DNA of 64,000 nt, taken from positions 1 through 64,000 of the forward strand of contig NZ_KV797925.1 of the NCBI RefSeq assembly GCF_001809535.1, in the 5' to 3' direction. Below the pieces are notes generated by a model, which had not been told where the DNA came from, did not search any database, and was given only the letters and a program-made list of their open reading frames with translations. Shown here in pieces: positions 8,369 to 17,138 of this stretch. Positions within the stretch are counted from its first letter, which is position 1. Every line of letters starts with the position of its first letter. This stretch comes from Aerococcus sp. HMSC062A02 (lineage in GTDB: Bacteria; Bacillota; Bacilli; Lactobacillales; Aerococcaceae). Made by a program: the position numbers and the translations under genes.

Positions 8369-9008
8369 GCTGGAGCCTCCTTTCTAGGGCATGTCCCAGA
8401 AGCGAGAGCGGCAAGAGCAAGGCGGTGTAGGCCAGAACCAGGAGTAGGAGGGCCTCATCTGTCTTGTAATAGAGACCAATATGTTCCTTGGCCACATACA
8501 TAAGATCCGCCAGAGCCACAATACTGAACATGGAGGTTTCCTTAATCAGAAAGACCACATTCGTCATAAGGGCCGGTACCGAAGTCGCCAAGGCTTGGGG
8601 CAAAACGACATAGCGGAAGGTTTGCTGGCGAGTCAAGGCCAGGCTGTAGGCTCCTTCCAACTGACTCTCAGGAACCGCCTCGAGGCCTGAGCGAAAAGCT
8701 TCAGCCATGTAAGAAGATCCCAAGAAGGTTAAGCCGACAATTGCACAGACAGAAGATGGCCAGACCACACCGAGTTTGGGTAAGGCATAATACAAAAAGA
8801 ACAGCTGGATGACCAAGGGGGTATTCCGGGACAGTTCGATATAAATTTGGACGAGGTAGCTTAGGACAGGCAGGCGCCAATAGCGGACCAAAGCACAAGC
8901 TAGGCCACAAATCAGCGACAGGACAACACCCAGTCCACCCAGGGCAAAAGTAAGCCCTGCTGCTTTGAGGTATTCCGGTAAGACCGCCCCTATGAATTCC
9001 CAATCCAT
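8361..9008 (-). CDS. Polar amino-acid ABC importer, permease 1
   Basis: An integral membrane subunit of about 215 residues with the HisM/GlnP fold and an EAA motif ending in VVLPQALATSVP. It forms the channel with the downstream permease. The start is placed at the ATG of MDWEF (9008), because the GAAAGGAGTGAGGGA ribosome-binding site lies directly before it; the frame is open to a GTG at 9029, which would contain that site. It is the first gene of the operon and lies about 40 nt downstream of a consensus promoter. Confidence 0.85.
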   Translation of the reverse strand: MDWEFIGAVLPEYLKAAGLTFALGGLGVVLSLICGLACALVRYWRLPVLSYLVQIYIELSRNTPLVIQLFFLYYALPKLGVVWPSSVCAIVGLTFLGSSYMAEAFRSGLEAVPESQLEGAYSLALTRQQTFRYVVLPQALATSVPALMTNVVFLIKETSMFSIVALADLMYVAKEHIGLYYKTDEALLLLVLAYTALLLPLSLLGHALERRLQHG

Positions 9009-9047
9009 TCCCTCACTCCTTTCAATCACTTATTTTTTACAAGCTAA

Positions 9048-9077
9048 ATCATAGCCGGTCCCCCCAGCTCCTGTCAA
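9048..9077 (-). promoter_or_regulatory. Promoter of the amino-acid importer operon
   Basis: Minus strand: TTGACA (9072-9077), 18-nt spacer, TATGAT (9048-9053). Confidence 0.75.
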
Positions 9078-9241
9078 TTCCAAGTCAAAGACGGTCTGGC
9101 CTATTAGGCAAAGCAAAAATAGCCTAAAAGCTTACTATTCTTGCATTTTTTAGCTAGCTGATAGGAAGAGCCGATAACCAACGATATGGAAAAGATAAAA
9201 CTTAAGCCAAAAATATAAACAAATAAGAACAAAATAAATAC

Positions 9242-9291
9242 AAAAAAACTATCTCAGAACTACTTAAATTGACGAGTTCTGAGATAGTTTT
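9242..9291. terminator. Terminator of the glycan operon
   Basis: A perfect 16-bp stem (AAACTATCTCAGAACT and its complement) with a 13-nt loop, ending in T runs on both strands. It closes the long minus-strand operon that ends with the ATPase gene at 9319. Confidence 0.85.
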
Positions 9292-9318
9292 ACTCTAGAG
9301 AGATCTGTGCCCCTTTAG

Positions 9319-10365
9319 TTAAAGTAAGGCTTCCTTAGTCTGCGGATCGAAATAAGATAAGGCCCTCGGATCTTTAATCTGTAAGGAATAGGCTTGGCCA
9401 ACTTCCAATGGGGCTTGGCTGTCTGTCTTCACGCAAAGCCGACCCTCTTCCCCTTCCAGATAGAGATAGCGCTCGCTACCTAGGTTCTCGACCAAAGTCA
9501 AGCGATGACTTGCTCCCGCCACGACTTCAAGATTCTCAGGCCGGACGCCCAAAAGACAAGTCTCCTGGCTTAATTGGCCAGGTGTCGTATACGCCTGCCC
9601 CCATAAATTTAAGACCTGGTCATCCAAGACAGTCGGAAATATATTCATCTGTGGCGAGCCTAGGAATTCGGCGACAAAGCAATTGGCAGGAGCTTGGTAG
9701 AGCTCGTCCGGACGGCCCAACTGTTGGATGCGACCATCACGCATAACGACAATGCGGTCCCCCATGGTCATGGCTTCCGTCTGGTCGTGGGTCACATAAA
9801 GCATGGTCGCTCCCAGTTCCTGTTGGATGCGCGAAATCTCATAGCGCATCTGCACCCTCAGCTTAGCATCCAAGTTGGATAAGGGCTCATCCAGCAAGAA
9901 GACATTAGGTTCTCTCACAATCGCGCGTCCCAAGGCTACCCGCTGCCTTTGCCCACCCGACAACTGGCTGGGCTTGCGGTCCAGCAAGTCGGCCAAGTCC
10001 AATTTTTGGGCCACTTCTTCAACCCGGCGGTCAATTACTGCAGGCTTTTCCTTTCTTAATTTCAAAGAAAAGCCAAGGTTCTGACGCACATTGAGATGGG
10101 GGTAGAGGGCATAATTCTGGAAGACCATGGCCACATTCCGGTCTTTAGGGTCGATGTCGTTGACAACCTGCCCATCGATCAAGATCTCCCCTTCAGACAA
10201 GCTTTCTAACCCAGCTAAAAGCCGCATCAAAGTCGACTTGCCACAACCCGATGGCCCCACCAAAACGAGGAGTTCACCGTCATTAATCTTAAGGTTAAAG
10301 TCTCGGACGGCGGCTTGCCCTTCAGCATAGCGCTTAGTGACCCCTTTAAATTCAATACTTGCCAT
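9319..10365 (-). CDS. Carbohydrate ABC importer ATPase (MsmK/UgpC type)
   Basis: A 348-residue sugar-importer ATPase with Walker A (GPSGCGKST), Q-loop (VFQNYALYPH), signature LSGGQRQR, Walker B (VFLLDEP) and H-loop (VTHDQ), then a C-terminal regulatory OB-fold of about 110 residues with the GVRPENLEV stretch. It energises the permease pair encoded just upstream in the operon. Its start lies inside the end of the acyltransferase gene (14-nt overlap), so the two are probably translationally coupled. A second, independent gene of the same family lies at 59.6 kb, so this copy seems dedicated to its own operon. Confidence 0.9.
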   Translation of the reverse strand: MASIEFKGVTKRYAEGQAAVRDFNLKINDGELLVLVGPSGCGKSTLMRLLAGLESLSEGEILIDGQVVNDIDPKDRNVAMVFQNYALYPHLNVRQNLGFSLKLRKEKPAVIDRRVEEVAQKLDLADLLDRKPSQLSGGQRQRVALGRAIVREPNVFLLDEPLSNLDAKLRVQMRYEISRIQQELGATMLYVTHDQTEAMTMGDRIVVMRDGRIQQLGRPDELYQAPANCFVAEFLGSPQMNIFPTVLDDQVLNLWGQAYTTPGQLSQETCLLGVRPENLEVVAGASHRLTLVENLGSERYLYLEGEEGRLCVKTDSQAPLEVGQAYSLQIKDPRALSYFDPQTKEALL

Positions 10366-11221
10366 TTCTTTCCTCCTTAATCATGGGGCGGTAAGCAAGA
10401 CCTGCCCCTAAAATATCTGCTCCTGACCGAGCTAGCCCCTGCAAACGCGAGCCTTGGTAGACAGTGGGTGCTTGGTCTAAAATGCGAGCCCTTGCCATAT
10501 CCGGCCAATCCGTACTTGCCAGCAGGTGAAAGAAGGAAGCAAACTGGCGAATACGGCTTCCTTCACCGAGCACTTGCCATAAGCCTGGGTACAAGAGCCA
10601 GGAAAAACAACTAAAAGCTTGATAGGCTTCACCAGGGAAATGCTGGCTAAAAAAAGCTTCTGCCTGGTCAAAGGAGGCCTGGCAATTGGCCAAGCTGAGC
10701 TCACTCCCCTCCATGATATGAACCGCTAATAAGGGGGTTCCCTCTGGCCAAAAAGCCAAGTCCTCTTCTGGCAGGTGGTAGTAGTCTGGGGCATTCATCC
10801 AGTGAGTCCGCTCAAATTGCAAAGTCCCTAACTTGAAGATTTTTAAATCAAAAATGCGCAGCAACCACTGGCCATCATCTGCAGTCAACCCTAAAGTCCC
10901 ATGGGCTTCATAATAGAGGCGCTCACGCAAGTACAAATCGTCCAAACTAGCTTGTAAAATACCCAAGGGAAGCCCCTGGGACTTGTAGCGTTCAGCAGCT
11001 TGGGGAAGTAAGAGAAAGAGACTGGCTAAGCGCTGGCTCGGCTTTAAGCGCTGGATCATAGCTAGCCGCTGGTCACCAACTTCGGGCCAAGTATCTGCTA
11101 AAACATCCTGAGCCCTCTGCCAATCTTTTGCCCCTAGCTGACTCACTAGGTCCTTCCAAAGGCTAAAATGCGGCTGGCCTGCATCCAATAAGGCAAGAAT
11201 TTCTTCATCACTAGGCATCAT
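10352..11221 (-). CDS. Two-domain acyltransferase (NAT_N and GNAT_C type)
   Basis: A protein of about 289 residues matching the family with an N-terminal helical NAT_N domain and a C-terminal GNAT-like domain. Recognisable stretches are YYEAHGTLGLTADD, IFKLGTLQFE, LLAVHIMEGSELS and FFSQHFPGEAYQAFSCFSWL; the HFP...SWLL pattern is characteristic. The reaction is presumably acyl-CoA-dependent N- or O-acylation, but no substrate is known for the family. The start is set at the second in-frame ATG (11221), which has AAAGG at a sensible distance; the first overlaps that site. Its place between permease and ATPase genes of a glycan importer suggests that it modifies an intermediate of the imported sugar. 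Confidence 0.65.
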   Translation of the reverse strand: MMPSDEEILALLDAGQPHFSLWKDLVSQLGAKDWQRAQDVLADTWPEVGDQRLAMIQRLKPSQRLASLFLLLPQAAERYKSQGLPLGILQASLDDLYLRERLYYEAHGTLGLTADDGQWLLRIFDLKIFKLGTLQFERTHWMNAPDYYHLPEEDLAFWPEGTPLLAVHIMEGSELSLANCQASFDQAEAFFSQHFPGEAYQAFSCFSWLLYPGLWQVLGEGSRIRQFASFFHLLASTDWPDMARARILDQAPTVYQGSRLQGLARSGADILGAGLAYRPMIKEERNGKY

Positions 11222-11226
11222 TTCAC

Positions 11227-12072
11227 TCATCCTTTCACTGCTCCTGCCATTAAACCCGAAATTAAATGCCGTCTAAATACCAAAGCCAGGAGGGCAGGTG
11301 GCACAATCGCAAAGACACCTGCTGTTGCAACGAGACCATAATGAATGGAATCACGGGTCATAAACTCCGACATCACCAGCGTCATCAGCTTGGTCTCCTG
11401 GGAACTGGTTAAAATCATAGGAATTTGATACTGGCTCCAAGACATCAGGACCAGCATCAGAAAAGCTGTAATTAAAATAGGTTTAGCATTGGGCAATATC
11501 ACCTTAGTAAAGGCCTGCCATTCCGTACAACCATCCGTTCGAGCTGCTTCCCAGAGTTCTTTAGGGATAGCCCTAAAATAAGACTGGACCATCCAAGTCG
11601 TCACCGGCAAGAAGGCGGAAACATAGACAATGGCTACCCAAAAGCTCTGGTCCAACCAGCCCCTCTCCGCAAACATAGCATAGAGGGGGATAATCGTGGT
11701 AAAAACCGGAATCACAATGGTGAAGAGCAAGAAATACAGGACAAACTTCCGCCCTCTAAAGTCCTGGCGCACAAAAACATAGGCAGAAGCTACCGCTATC
11801 GGCAAGGCCAGAATAACAGTCACCAAGGCCATATTCAAAGAATTCCCCAAGCCCCGCATCACAGTTTCATGGGCTGAGCTATGGGGATCGAGAACTAGCT
11901 GGTAATTGCTGAAGTCAATCTGACTCGGCAACAAGTGGGGCGTCGCTGCTAGCACTTCCTTTTCCGGTGTCAGGGTCAAAATCACTGTCCAGAGCAGGGG
12001 GCCCAGGCTAAAGATCAAAAATATTCCTACCATGAGCCAATAGAGCATACGGCTCGACCGACGTTCTTTCAT
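11227..12072 (-). CDS. Carbohydrate ABC permease (MalG/LacG type)
   Basis: A 281-residue sugar-importer permease with six hydrophobic segments. The EAA loop, LWEAARTDGCTEWQAFTKVILPNAKP, identifies the MalG side of the pair. It works in the membrane with the MalF-type protein encoded 12 nt upstream. A TGA codon ends the gene, which shows that UGA is an ordinary stop in this genome. GGAGG is well placed before the ATG. Confidence 0.9.
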   Translation of the reverse strand: MKERRSSRMLYWLMVGIFLIFSLGPLLWTVILTLTPEKEVLAATPHLLPSQIDFSNYQLVLDPHSSAHETVMRGLGNSLNMALVTVILALPIAVASAYVFVRQDFRGRKFVLYFLLFTIVIPVFTTIIPLYAMFAERGWLDQSFWVAIVYVSAFLPVTTWMVQSYFRAIPKELWEAARTDGCTEWQAFTKVILPNAKPILITAFLMLVLMSWSQYQIPMILTSSQETKLMTLVMSEFMTRDSIHYGLVATAGVFAIVPPALLALVFRRHLISGLMAGAVKG

Positions 12073-12084
12073 TCCTACTACCTC

Positions 12085-12948
12085 CTATATCTTTTCTGCC
12101 ATTTTACGAATATAAACAAAGGCTAAGATGCCCGATAGAATCGTAATCACATAAGTAATCGCAGAGCCAAAACCAAAGTTCAAGAATGAAAAGGTGTTCA
12201 TGTAATTATAAACTAAGAGGGTTTGGGTCTCGTAGCGATAACCAGCTAGGGCTACAATTTCATCAAAGACGTTTAAGGCCGCCATGGTCATTTGGATCAA
12301 GGCCAGACCAATGGAGGGCCAAATAAGAGGCAGGGTGACCATGCGGAAATCCTGCCAGGCTGTGGACCCGTCCACTCGGGCTGCCTCATAGAGCTCGCGG
12401 GGGATAGTCTGCAAGTTAGCCAAGATAAGCAAGGCACAGAAAGGGATCACCCGCCAAGCCACAACCAAGGCAGCAATCATCATGAGCATCCAGCGATTGG
12501 CCGTCCAAGCAATGGGTTGGTCAATCAGTTGCAAGTTTATCAATAGCTTGTTTAAAAAACCGTAGCCTGGATAAAAGATAAAATTCCATATAATCCCATT
12601 AACAATTGGGGGTAGAGCCCAAGGGATAATCGCAATCGCCGTCAATACTGGCGTTATCACATGTCGGCGGTTGAGCATCAGGGCAATGGCTAAGCTCATG
12701 ATCAAACCAATAACCAGGACAAAAATTAAAACCAGCAAGGAATTGATGAGAGCCTGGTAAAAGTCCGAAGACTGTAAAACGGTCAGGTAATTCTCTAAGC
12801 CCACAAAACGCACATTACCGGGCTCAGTTAATTTTAAGCGGTAGAAACTATAGACCAAGGTCCGGCAAATGGGGTAGACCACAAAGACCAGCATGATCAC
12901 GAGCATGGGGCTCAGTAGCAACCAAGGTTTGAAGCGTTTAAACATCAT
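12085..12948 (-). CDS. Carbohydrate ABC permease (MalF/LacF type)
   Basis: A 287-residue permease with six hydrophobic segments and the EAA loop LYEAARVDGSTAWQDFRMVTLP. It is the partner of the MalG-type protein. Although the binding-protein gene precedes it on the same strand, the two are separated by 467 nt that hold a strong terminator and a repeat element, so this gene probably receives only part of the upstream transcription. Confidence 0.9.
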   Translation of the reverse strand: MMFKRFKPWLLLSPMLVIMLVFVVYPICRTLVYSFYRLKLTEPGNVRFVGLENYLTVLQSSDFYQALINSLLVLIFVLVIGLIMSLAIALMLNRRHVITPVLTAIAIIPWALPPIVNGIIWNFIFYPGYGFLNKLLINLQLIDQPIAWTANRWMLMMIAALVVAWRVIPFCALLILANLQTIPRELYEAARVDGSTAWQDFRMVTLPLIWPSIGLALIQMTMAALNVFDEIVALAGYRYETQTLLVYNYMNTFSFLNFGFGSAITYVITILSGILAFVYIRKMAEKI

Positions 12949-12967
12949 AGACCTCCTTCAAAGCTTA

Positions 12968-13000
12968 ACAAAAAAGAGGCTGGTTCGATTGTCCAGCCTC
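12968..13000 (-). terminator. Internal terminator between binding-protein and permease genes
   Basis: Minus strand: GAGGCTGG, 9-nt loop, CCAGCCTC, then six T. A full terminator within the operon should make the binding protein more abundant than the permeases. Confidence 0.8.
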
Positions 13001-13047
13001 CGACAAAGCAGATTCATTAGATTCTTTCCCAAATCGTATTGGCGAGC

Positions 13048-13300
13048 ATCCGTTTCGCTTTTGAATTTGGCCCTTGAAGAGCTATGGCATCGGTTCGGGC
13101 CAAGGCCCCTCACCTAGCGAGCTTCAAACGGCTAGTACGGCCCCAAAAGCAAGTCCTACTAGCCGTAATTCACATCTAGTCGGGTTCGGCCTAGCAGAAA
13201 TAGCTCCTCTTCACAAAGATCCACCGAAGACTTACAGTCTTCTCTTGCTCTTTGCTCCAGAGGTCTATTTCTCCCGCTAGTCCTCGCACCCTTGGCTTGC
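13048..13300. repeat. Dispersed intergenic repeat, copy 1
   Basis: This stretch shares its left half with 38229-38375 (AATTTGG, GGCTAGTA...CTACTAGC, GTAATTCAC, AGTCGGGT) and its right half with 52098-52200 on the opposite strand (GCTCCTCTTCACAAAG, CGAAGACTT...AGTCTTCTC, CTCCAGAG). Both halves fold: GGCTAGTA/TACTAGCC and GAAGACT/AGTCTTC. No convincing coding capacity was found. It occupies most of the 467-nt gap inside the operon. Confidence 0.65.
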
Positions 13301-13415
13301 TTTTTCATGACTAAGGGCCAACTTCAAAGCTCCACTCCTGCTCAAAACAAGCTGATATAAAAATGATTCTTTAATAAATCGCTAGTTACCAACACTAAAA
13401 GTAGAAAATTCCTAA

Positions 13416-14729
13416 TTAGGCATTTGTCTCGACGATGGCGTTTACTTTTTCTGTCATTTGGTCAGCGGCTTCTTCTGGTGTTAACTTCCCGTTAGCCATT
13501 TCGCTAATGGTATTGAAGATTTCTGTACTCATTTCTGTATAGTATTTAGGCACGCCGTTAGGGAAAGGTGAGCCGACCATATCAGCAAGCTGCAACATTT
13601 CCTCTGATTCACGGATTTGCCCGTCTGATACGACCGCTTGTAAGGCAGACTTGCGAGTAGGCAGGATTTCAACTTCTTTAAAGAGTTCTTTTTGGGTTTC
13701 CTCAGAAGTGTACCAGTCGACGAATTTTTTCGCAGCTTCAGGATTTTCGCTATATGGGGAGACACCAACTGCTTCAACAAAGGAAACGGTCCGGTTTGAT
13801 GGGCCATCCTTACCAGGAAGGGGCACTACCTCTACCTCTCCTTGGACAGCTGAGTCTTTCTCCGAATCCACGCGAATGGCATAGAAGGAAGGCGCAACCG
13901 CATAAGAGGCTTCCCCCTTCTTGATGAGGTCATACTTGCCTTCATTGGTCGTCCGATAGGCAGGGTCCACTAATTCTTTTTGGTTGAGCTCATCCATGAT
14001 CTTCAAGGTTTCCAAGGCATTATCCCGGTTGAGAGTATTGTCCTTATTGAAGACTTCGCCTGTCAGCGCATAATTAATAGTCAAGAAAGAAGTGGTTGTA
14101 TTCTCGTCTGCAGCCATGGGAAGAGCCACCGGATATTTAACCACTCCTTGGTCCTTAATCTGCTCAGCTGCTTGGACCACATCCTGCCAGGTCTGAGGCG
14201 CCTGGTCTAGGCCGGCTTGGTTAAATTGTTTCTGGTTCATGTAAGACATCCGGTACTCGTTGGAATAAGGGATGGCATAGTAGTCGGTCCCTACTTGGAA
14301 GGTCTTCAGTGAAGGGATATCTTTGACGGTCGCTTCATCAACTTCCAGGGGAGCCAACCAACCGGCTTCTTTGAATTCTCCTACCCAGGACCAGTCCACT
14401 TCGAAGACATCGGCTGCGGCCTTCTTCCCTACAGCAGCGGTTGAAATCTTATCGCGGATATCATCCCAAGAAGTTGGCATAACATTAACCTTAATGCCTG
14501 TCTCATTTTCAAAGTCTTTGAGCATCTCGTCACTCGGTTGGCCGTATTCTGGAATCATAAAAGAAATTTCTTGTTTTTCGCCGTTTCCAGCTGCTTCTTC
14601 GCTCTGGGGATCGGTATTATCCTGGGCACTCGACGATTCTTCCCCGATCCCCATGCCCGCATTGGAACAGCCAGCCAAGAAGGCCAGGAGTAGAGACGTT
14701 GAGGCTAAGTATTTAAAAGGTTTTTTCAT
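13416..14729 (-). CDS. Carbohydrate ABC importer, binding lipoprotein
   Basis: A 437-residue lipoprotein of the SBP_bac_1 (sugar-binding) family. The signal peptide ends in LAGC (Cys21); an acidic and Ser-rich linker to about residue 50 precedes the binding domain. Family marks are the early ISFMIPEYGQPSDEMLKDFENETG stretch split around the first strand, the DVFEVDWSW strand and the C-terminal AAKKFVDWYTSEETQ helix. It captures the substrate outside the cell for the two permeases downstream. The ligand is unknown; the neighbouring GH123-like enzyme suggests an aminosugar-containing glycan. GGAGG is 7 nt before the ATG. Confidence 0.88.
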   Translation of the reverse strand: MKKPFKYLASTSLLLAFLAGCSNAGMGIGEESSSAQDNTDPQSEEAAGNGEKQEISFMIPEYGQPSDEMLKDFENETGIKVNVMPTSWDDIRDKISTAAVGKKAAADVFEVDWSWVGEFKEAGWLAPLEVDEATVKDIPSLKTFQVGTDYYAIPYSNEYRMSYMNQKQFNQAGLDQAPQTWQDVVQAAEQIKDQGVVKYPVALPMAADENTTTSFLTINYALTGEVFNKDNTLNRDNALETLKIMDELNQKELVDPAYRTTNEGKYDLIKKGEASYAVAPSFYAIRVDSEKDSAVQGEVEVVPLPGKDGPSNRTVSFVEAVGVSPYSENPEAAKKFVDWYTSEETQKELFKEVEILPTRKSALQAVVSDGQIRESEEMLQLADMVGSPFPNGVPKYYTEMSTEIFNTISEMANGKLTPEEAADQMTEKVNAIVETNA

Positions 14730-14762
14730 GGTTTTTCCTCCATCTAATTATTAGGACTCGTT

Positions 14763-16457
14763 TTATTTCTTCTCTAACAAGGCGAGGCAGTCCCGCTTGA
14801 TCGTCTGTAATAAAGCAAAGTCATCTTGGTAATGTGTATCAATCGTATCCTTCTCTGAATCATAGGTCATTTGACGAATATCCCCCGTCAAGCGCTGGAC
14901 CTGGGCTTGTACCTGGTCTTCTCCGACCTCAGCCTCAATGGCCTTAAAGAAGCGATAATCTTGCAAGCCAAAAACCAGCTGTTTCCAACGCAAACTAAAT
15001 TCAGGCTTGCCGTTAGCGCCAGGATAAACAAAGAACATATCACCGGCTGCCCACTTGTAGGTCTTATAGCGGATATCGCGGTTGGGATTGGCAGTCCACA
15101 AGCAATAATTCCAACGCAAGAAACCCTTCACCCCGAAAGCATAGGTCAGATAGCCGACCAAACGTGATTCCATTAAGGGACTGCGGACAAAGACATTCAA
15201 ATTTTGAGGGAAGCAGCAGGAATACCAAGTCATCTCTGCCCGCTTCTGCCAAATTTGTGAATCTGGATCATCCAGCTTATCAATCAGAATTGAAGAGATG
15301 GCTGAGTTACTTTCAAAGTTTCCTTGGTAAGCCTCTAAGAAATCGCTATGTAGGCAGGCATGCTTGAAGCTGATGGCTTCCTTACTGGCTGAAGAGAGAA
15401 AGTCTTCAAATTTCGCAAAGCGGTCGGGATCATTAGGTTCGTCTGAAATCACCTTCACCCGGTCCCAGAGACCACGGTCTTGCATGTGGTCAAAGACGAG
15501 TCCCAGATAGGTTTTTAACTCGGCCTTGGTGCGCAGGTAGCTCACTGTCCCCTGGTCTTCGTCATAGACTTGGACACGGATTGGGTCCTCATAATCGACA
15601 AGGGGATTGCCGAAAGCATAGGCATCCCAATTCCCTAGGAGGCCAAAGAGGTTGATTTCTTCTGCCATCCCATAGCTCAAGCAGAGGTCCAGATAGCGGT
15701 CGAGCGCGGTGAAGTCAGCCACTAATTCCCCCTCACGGCGACTGAGGCCAACAATCTTATATTCAAAGAGGCTGCTAGGATTATCGCTCACCTGGTAGCA
15801 AGCCTGGCCAGCCCAGGCATAGTCAGAAATCACCAAGTCACAAACTTTCTGGCCCGCTTCCGCAAGTGGTTGGATATAGTTTTCAATCAGTTTAAAGTGG
15901 TCATCGGACCAGAGCGGCACTTCATAATAGCGAGCAAGGGCCGTCAAATGTTGCCAGAGATCAAGGAAGAAGGGCTGGTCTTCGGGATAGGCATAGTCAG
16001 CCACTTCAACGATGAGAGAGGTCTGACTCACCAAGTCTTCATCTTCGAAGCCCTTCCGATAATAAAGCTTGGCTTGAACTTCATGCTTGCCGGGACGTGT
16101 CCCCTTCAAGTCCACCCAGAGGCAGTGGGTCCCCCGGTCTAAGAAGGCCGCTTCCCGGTGGAGGATACGGTCCTTCTTGTATTGCTGGTCATCATCAAGG
16201 ACTGCCCCTTCAAAACTCAGCCGCCCTTCCAAGCCTTCCGGTAAAACCAAGGCTAGGCGGTAAGAGCCAGTTAAACCATTCCAAGGCAGGCTGGTATCCC
16301 TATTCAAATTGACCCAGGATTTCTGGTCCAGGTCGAGGGCTAACTGCGCCCCACCCTGCTCATCCTGGAGAAAAAAAAGATCCTCGAGCCTCTCTTCATC
16401 TGCCATCGATTGGTTGCCAAACTGGCGAATCGTCGGTTGCAAAAATTTTAAAGTCAT
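14763..16457 (-). CDS. DUF4091 / GH123-like glycoside hydrolase
   Basis: A cytoplasmic protein of about 564 residues resembling the DUF4091 and GH123 families. GH123 members are beta-N-acetylgalactosaminidases that use a substrate-assisted Asp-Glu pair; here the expected pair is in VKVISDEPNDPDRF. An N-terminal beta-sandwich (about residues 1-150) precedes the barrel. The sequence lacks a signal peptide, so it would act on imported oligosaccharide. The start is at the ATG of MTLKFL, 5 nt after GGAGG; the longer frame has no site. The HAD gene's stop overlaps this start, and the binding-protein gene follows. Function by family and context is moderately sure, the exact bond cleaved is not. Confidence 0.65.
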   Translation of the reverse strand: MTLKFLQPTIRQFGNQSMADEERLEDLFFLQDEQGGAQLALDLDQKSWVNLNRDTSLPWNGLTGSYRLALVLPEGLEGRLSFEGAVLDDDQQYKKDRILHREAAFLDRGTHCLWVDLKGTRPGKHEVQAKLYYRKGFEDEDLVSQTSLIVEVADYAYPEDQPFFLDLWQHLTALARYYEVPLWSDDHFKLIENYIQPLAEAGQKVCDLVISDYAWAGQACYQVSDNPSSLFEYKIVGLSRREGELVADFTALDRYLDLCLSYGMAEEINLFGLLGNWDAYAFGNPLVDYEDPIRVQVYDEDQGTVSYLRTKAELKTYLGLVFDHMQDRGLWDRVKVISDEPNDPDRFAKFEDFLSSASKEAISFKHACLHSDFLEAYQGNFESNSAISSILIDKLDDPDSQIWQKRAEMTWYSCCFPQNLNVFVRSPLMESRLVGYLTYAFGVKGFLRWNYCLWTANPNRDIRYKTYKWAAGDMFFVYPGANGKPEFSLRWKQLVFGLQDYRFFKAIEAEVGEDQVQAQVQRLTGDIRQMTYDSEKDTIDTHYQDDFALLQTIKRDCLALLEKK

Positions 16458-17122
16458 AAAGACCTCCATTCTTCATCCATCAAGTAAGGAATAACTTCAT
16501 CAATCTGATCCAAGCACAGGCAGGCCTGGTCTCTCATCTGGGGACTGGCCGGCAATAAATCGGGAATAAGCACCGTATCGAGGCCAGCTGCTCGGGCTGA
16601 CAGGAAGCCTGATTCAGAATCTTCAAAAACCAAAGCGGCTTCCCTAGCTATCCCTGCCCGCTTCAGAGCTTCTTCATAGACATCCGGATAGGGCTTAGAG
16701 CGCTCAATATCTTCCCCGCATACATAGGCTTCAAAATAGGGCTGGATACCTGTCGTTTCCGTCATCGTCAGCACATTATAGCGGGTCGAAGCGGAGGTGA
16801 TATAAGAGACATAGCCCTGATCTTTGGCGAAGGCTAGCAATTTTTCAACGCCAGGTTTTAGCTGCAAGCGTCCTGCCGCAACGCCCTCTCTGAAAGTTGC
16901 CAGAGCCTGGTCAAAAATTTCCTGCCCCTGGCTCGGGCCAGCTAAGTCTTGCAGGCGGCTCAGGGTATAGCGCCAGCCCCGGCCCGCATAAGCCGCATGG
17001 TCTTCCTTAGAATAAGGATAACCATGGGCTAGGAGAGCGGCCTGCCGAGTTTCAAAATATAGGGCCTCCGTATCAATCAAGAGCCCATCCATATCAAAGA
17101 ATAAGTGTGTCTTTTGCGTCAA
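16454..17122 (-). CDS. HAD-superfamily sugar phosphatase / beta-phosphoglucomutase-like
   Basis: A protein of about 222 residues with the HAD subfamily IA layout: motif I FFDMDGLLIDTE with the nucleophile Asp, a helical cap (about 20-85), motif II ITSAST, motif III Lys in RSKPYP and motif IV VFEDSESG. Members hydrolyse sugar phosphates or act as beta-phosphoglucomutases. The presence of a ROK sugar kinase gene just upstream suggests a phosphosugar substrate of the same pathway. The start is taken as the TTG of MTQKTHLF, because GGAAAG lies 6-7 nt upstream; the longer frame begins at another TTG ahead of the site. It overlaps the GH123-like gene by 4 nt. Confidence 0.75.
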   Translation of the reverse strand: MTQKTHLFFDMDGLLIDTEALYFETRQAALLAHGYPYSKEDHAAYAGRGWRYTLSRLQDLAGPSQGQEIFDQALATFREGVAAGRLQLKPGVEKLLAFAKDQGYVSYITSASTRYNVLTMTETTGIQPYFEAYVCGEDIERSKPYPDVYEEALKRAGIAREAALVFEDSESGFLSARAAGLDTVLIPDLLPASPQMRDQACLCLDQIDEVIPYLMDEEWRSL

Positions 17123-17138
17123 TAGCTTCTTTCCTTCC

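Noticed and set aside
13074-13280. Small peptide gene with a VGFGLAE / APLHK reading, similar to one at 52085-52270
   Set aside because: Similarity follows DNA blocks and hairpins in the repeat; many changes are non-synonymous, and there is no ribosome-binding site. It is treated as part of a repeat.
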